From Limnoglobus sp. (GTDB lineage Bacteria > Planctomycetota > Planctomycetia > Gemmatales > Gemmataceae), in contig JANXNT010000661.1 in NCBI GenBank assembly GCA_025353985.1, forward strand, positions 1 to 7,695: DNA of 7,695 nucleotides, given 5' to 3'. A program made the translations under genes and the position numbers. Numbering within the stretch: position 1 is the stretch's first letter; each line of letters starts with the position of its first letter. Under the pieces are notes generated by a model. The model saw nothing but the letters and a program-made list of their open reading frames with translations, was not told the DNA's origin and did not search any database. Of this stretch, positions 7,251 to 7,695 are shown piece after piece.

Positions 7251-7695
7251 TCAAAATTGTATGTACAGGAAGGTCTTGCCGACGCCGGGGCTGAACGCGA
7301 CGACGCCCGCAATCGCCAGCACCGTGGCCATCACTTGCGGCCACTCGAAGTTTGGCACGCGCACATTCACCCGGTTGCGGACGACCGTCGCGATGTGCCC
7401 GAACATTCCCATCAATATCAGCACTGGCACCAACTGCGGCGTCTCTTTACGCAATAGGCAAACGGGGCCAAAATCGAATAAACTCTGCACGATCGTGCCG
7501 CCCGATTGCCAGTTCGTCATGCGGATGAGGATCAAGCCCAGAAGCAATTGCACGAACGTAAACGCCCACGACACGATTACCCACGCTGTACTTTTCCGCC
7601 AATTGTCGAGCCATGACATCCCACTGACAGTGCGGTCGTAGATTCGGTGCAAGGACATCAGCACGCCGTTGTAGATGCCGTAAACCATCCACGCC
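7251..7695 (-). CDS. MBOAT family O-acyltransferase, AlgI type, C-terminal part only
   Basis: The frame is open to the window edge on the minus strand, and 147 C-terminal residues are visible, ending at TGA 7253-7251. The first visible residues, AWMVYGIYNGVLM, match the stretch just after the family's catalytic WHG(A) motif in AlgI-type proteins (W-x-x-x-W-G-x-x-H-G pattern), so the catalytic His itself lies just outside. Hydrophobic segments follow: the helix containing that stretch, then STAWVIVSWAFTFVQLLLGLILI, LVPVLILMGMFGHIATVV and MATVLAIAGVVAF. The last residues, KTFLYIQF, match the PFIYFQF-like ending typical of AlgI relatives. Members are polytopic inner-membrane enzymes that move acyl groups, usually acetyl, to envelope or exopolysaccharides, normally with a periplasmic SGNH-type partner such as AlgJ or AlgX. 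Here the next gene is instead the binding-protein-like one. Substrate cannot be told from this fragment, and no alginate genes are visible. An internal ATG at 7688 is not the start. Confidence 0.85.
   Translation of the reverse strand, partial: AWMVYGIYNGVLMSLHRIYDRTVSGMSWLDNWRKSTAWVIVSWAFTFVQLLLGLILIRMTNWQSGGTIVQSLFDFGPVCLLRKETPQLVPVLILMGMFGHIATVVRNRVNVRVPNFEWPQVMATVLAIAGVVAFSPGVGKTFLYIQF

Noticed and set aside
7249..7254. TTGACA on the minus strand just before the binding-protein-like gene, a possible -35 box
   Set aside because: The hexamer 17 bases downstream is GTTCGC, nothing like a -10 element, and the box overlaps the acyltransferase stop. Probably chance.
6239..7312. 357-residue open frame on the minus strand in another frame of the binding-protein-like gene
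   Set aside because: Very arginine-rich, with low-complexity composition and no domain pattern; a shadow of the GC-rich gene it overlaps.

Overview
The window looks like a chromosomal segment of a planctomycete, most plausibly a Gemmata-type lineage. This is an inference. It rests on moderately high GC, a secreted two-domain acetylxylan-esterase-like hydrolase of a type I associate with planctomycetes, and an AlgI-type acyltransferase next to a periplasmic-binding-protein-like protein and a histidine kinase. There are no rRNA or tRNA genes, CRISPR arrays, insertion sequences or long repeats that I can see. Coding density is very high; the longest gap between genes is about 130 bases.

Left half, plus strand. 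The window opens inside a gene (to 992) whose C-terminal part resembles DUF2325. After a 130-base gap with a stem-loop comes a 675-residue exported hydrolase (1123-3150) with an intact N-terminal alpha/beta-hydrolase domain and a probably degenerate second one. Thirteen bases later a GTG-started family-1 uracil-DNA glycosylase (3164-3913) follows, probably on the same transcript.

Right half, minus strand (read from 7695 to 3914). The C-terminal end of an AlgI-type MBOAT O-acyltransferase (7251 to beyond the edge) is followed after 41 bases by an exported or membrane-anchored protein with a type-1 periplasmic-binding-protein-like layout (5602-7209). Its stop codon overlaps the start of a transmembrane sensor histidine kinase (3914-5605) in an ATGA junction. 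No ABC permease or ATPase, and no response regulator, is visible. The simplest reading is that the binding protein is an extracytoplasmic ligand receptor feeding the kinase, possibly controlling or monitoring envelope polysaccharide acylation.

The two halves converge tail to tail with no intergenic base: the uracil-DNA glycosylase ends at 3913 and the kinase's last base is 3914. The part most worth a second look is the MBOAT / binding-protein-like / kinase module. The rest is mostly ordinary housekeeping or accessory content.
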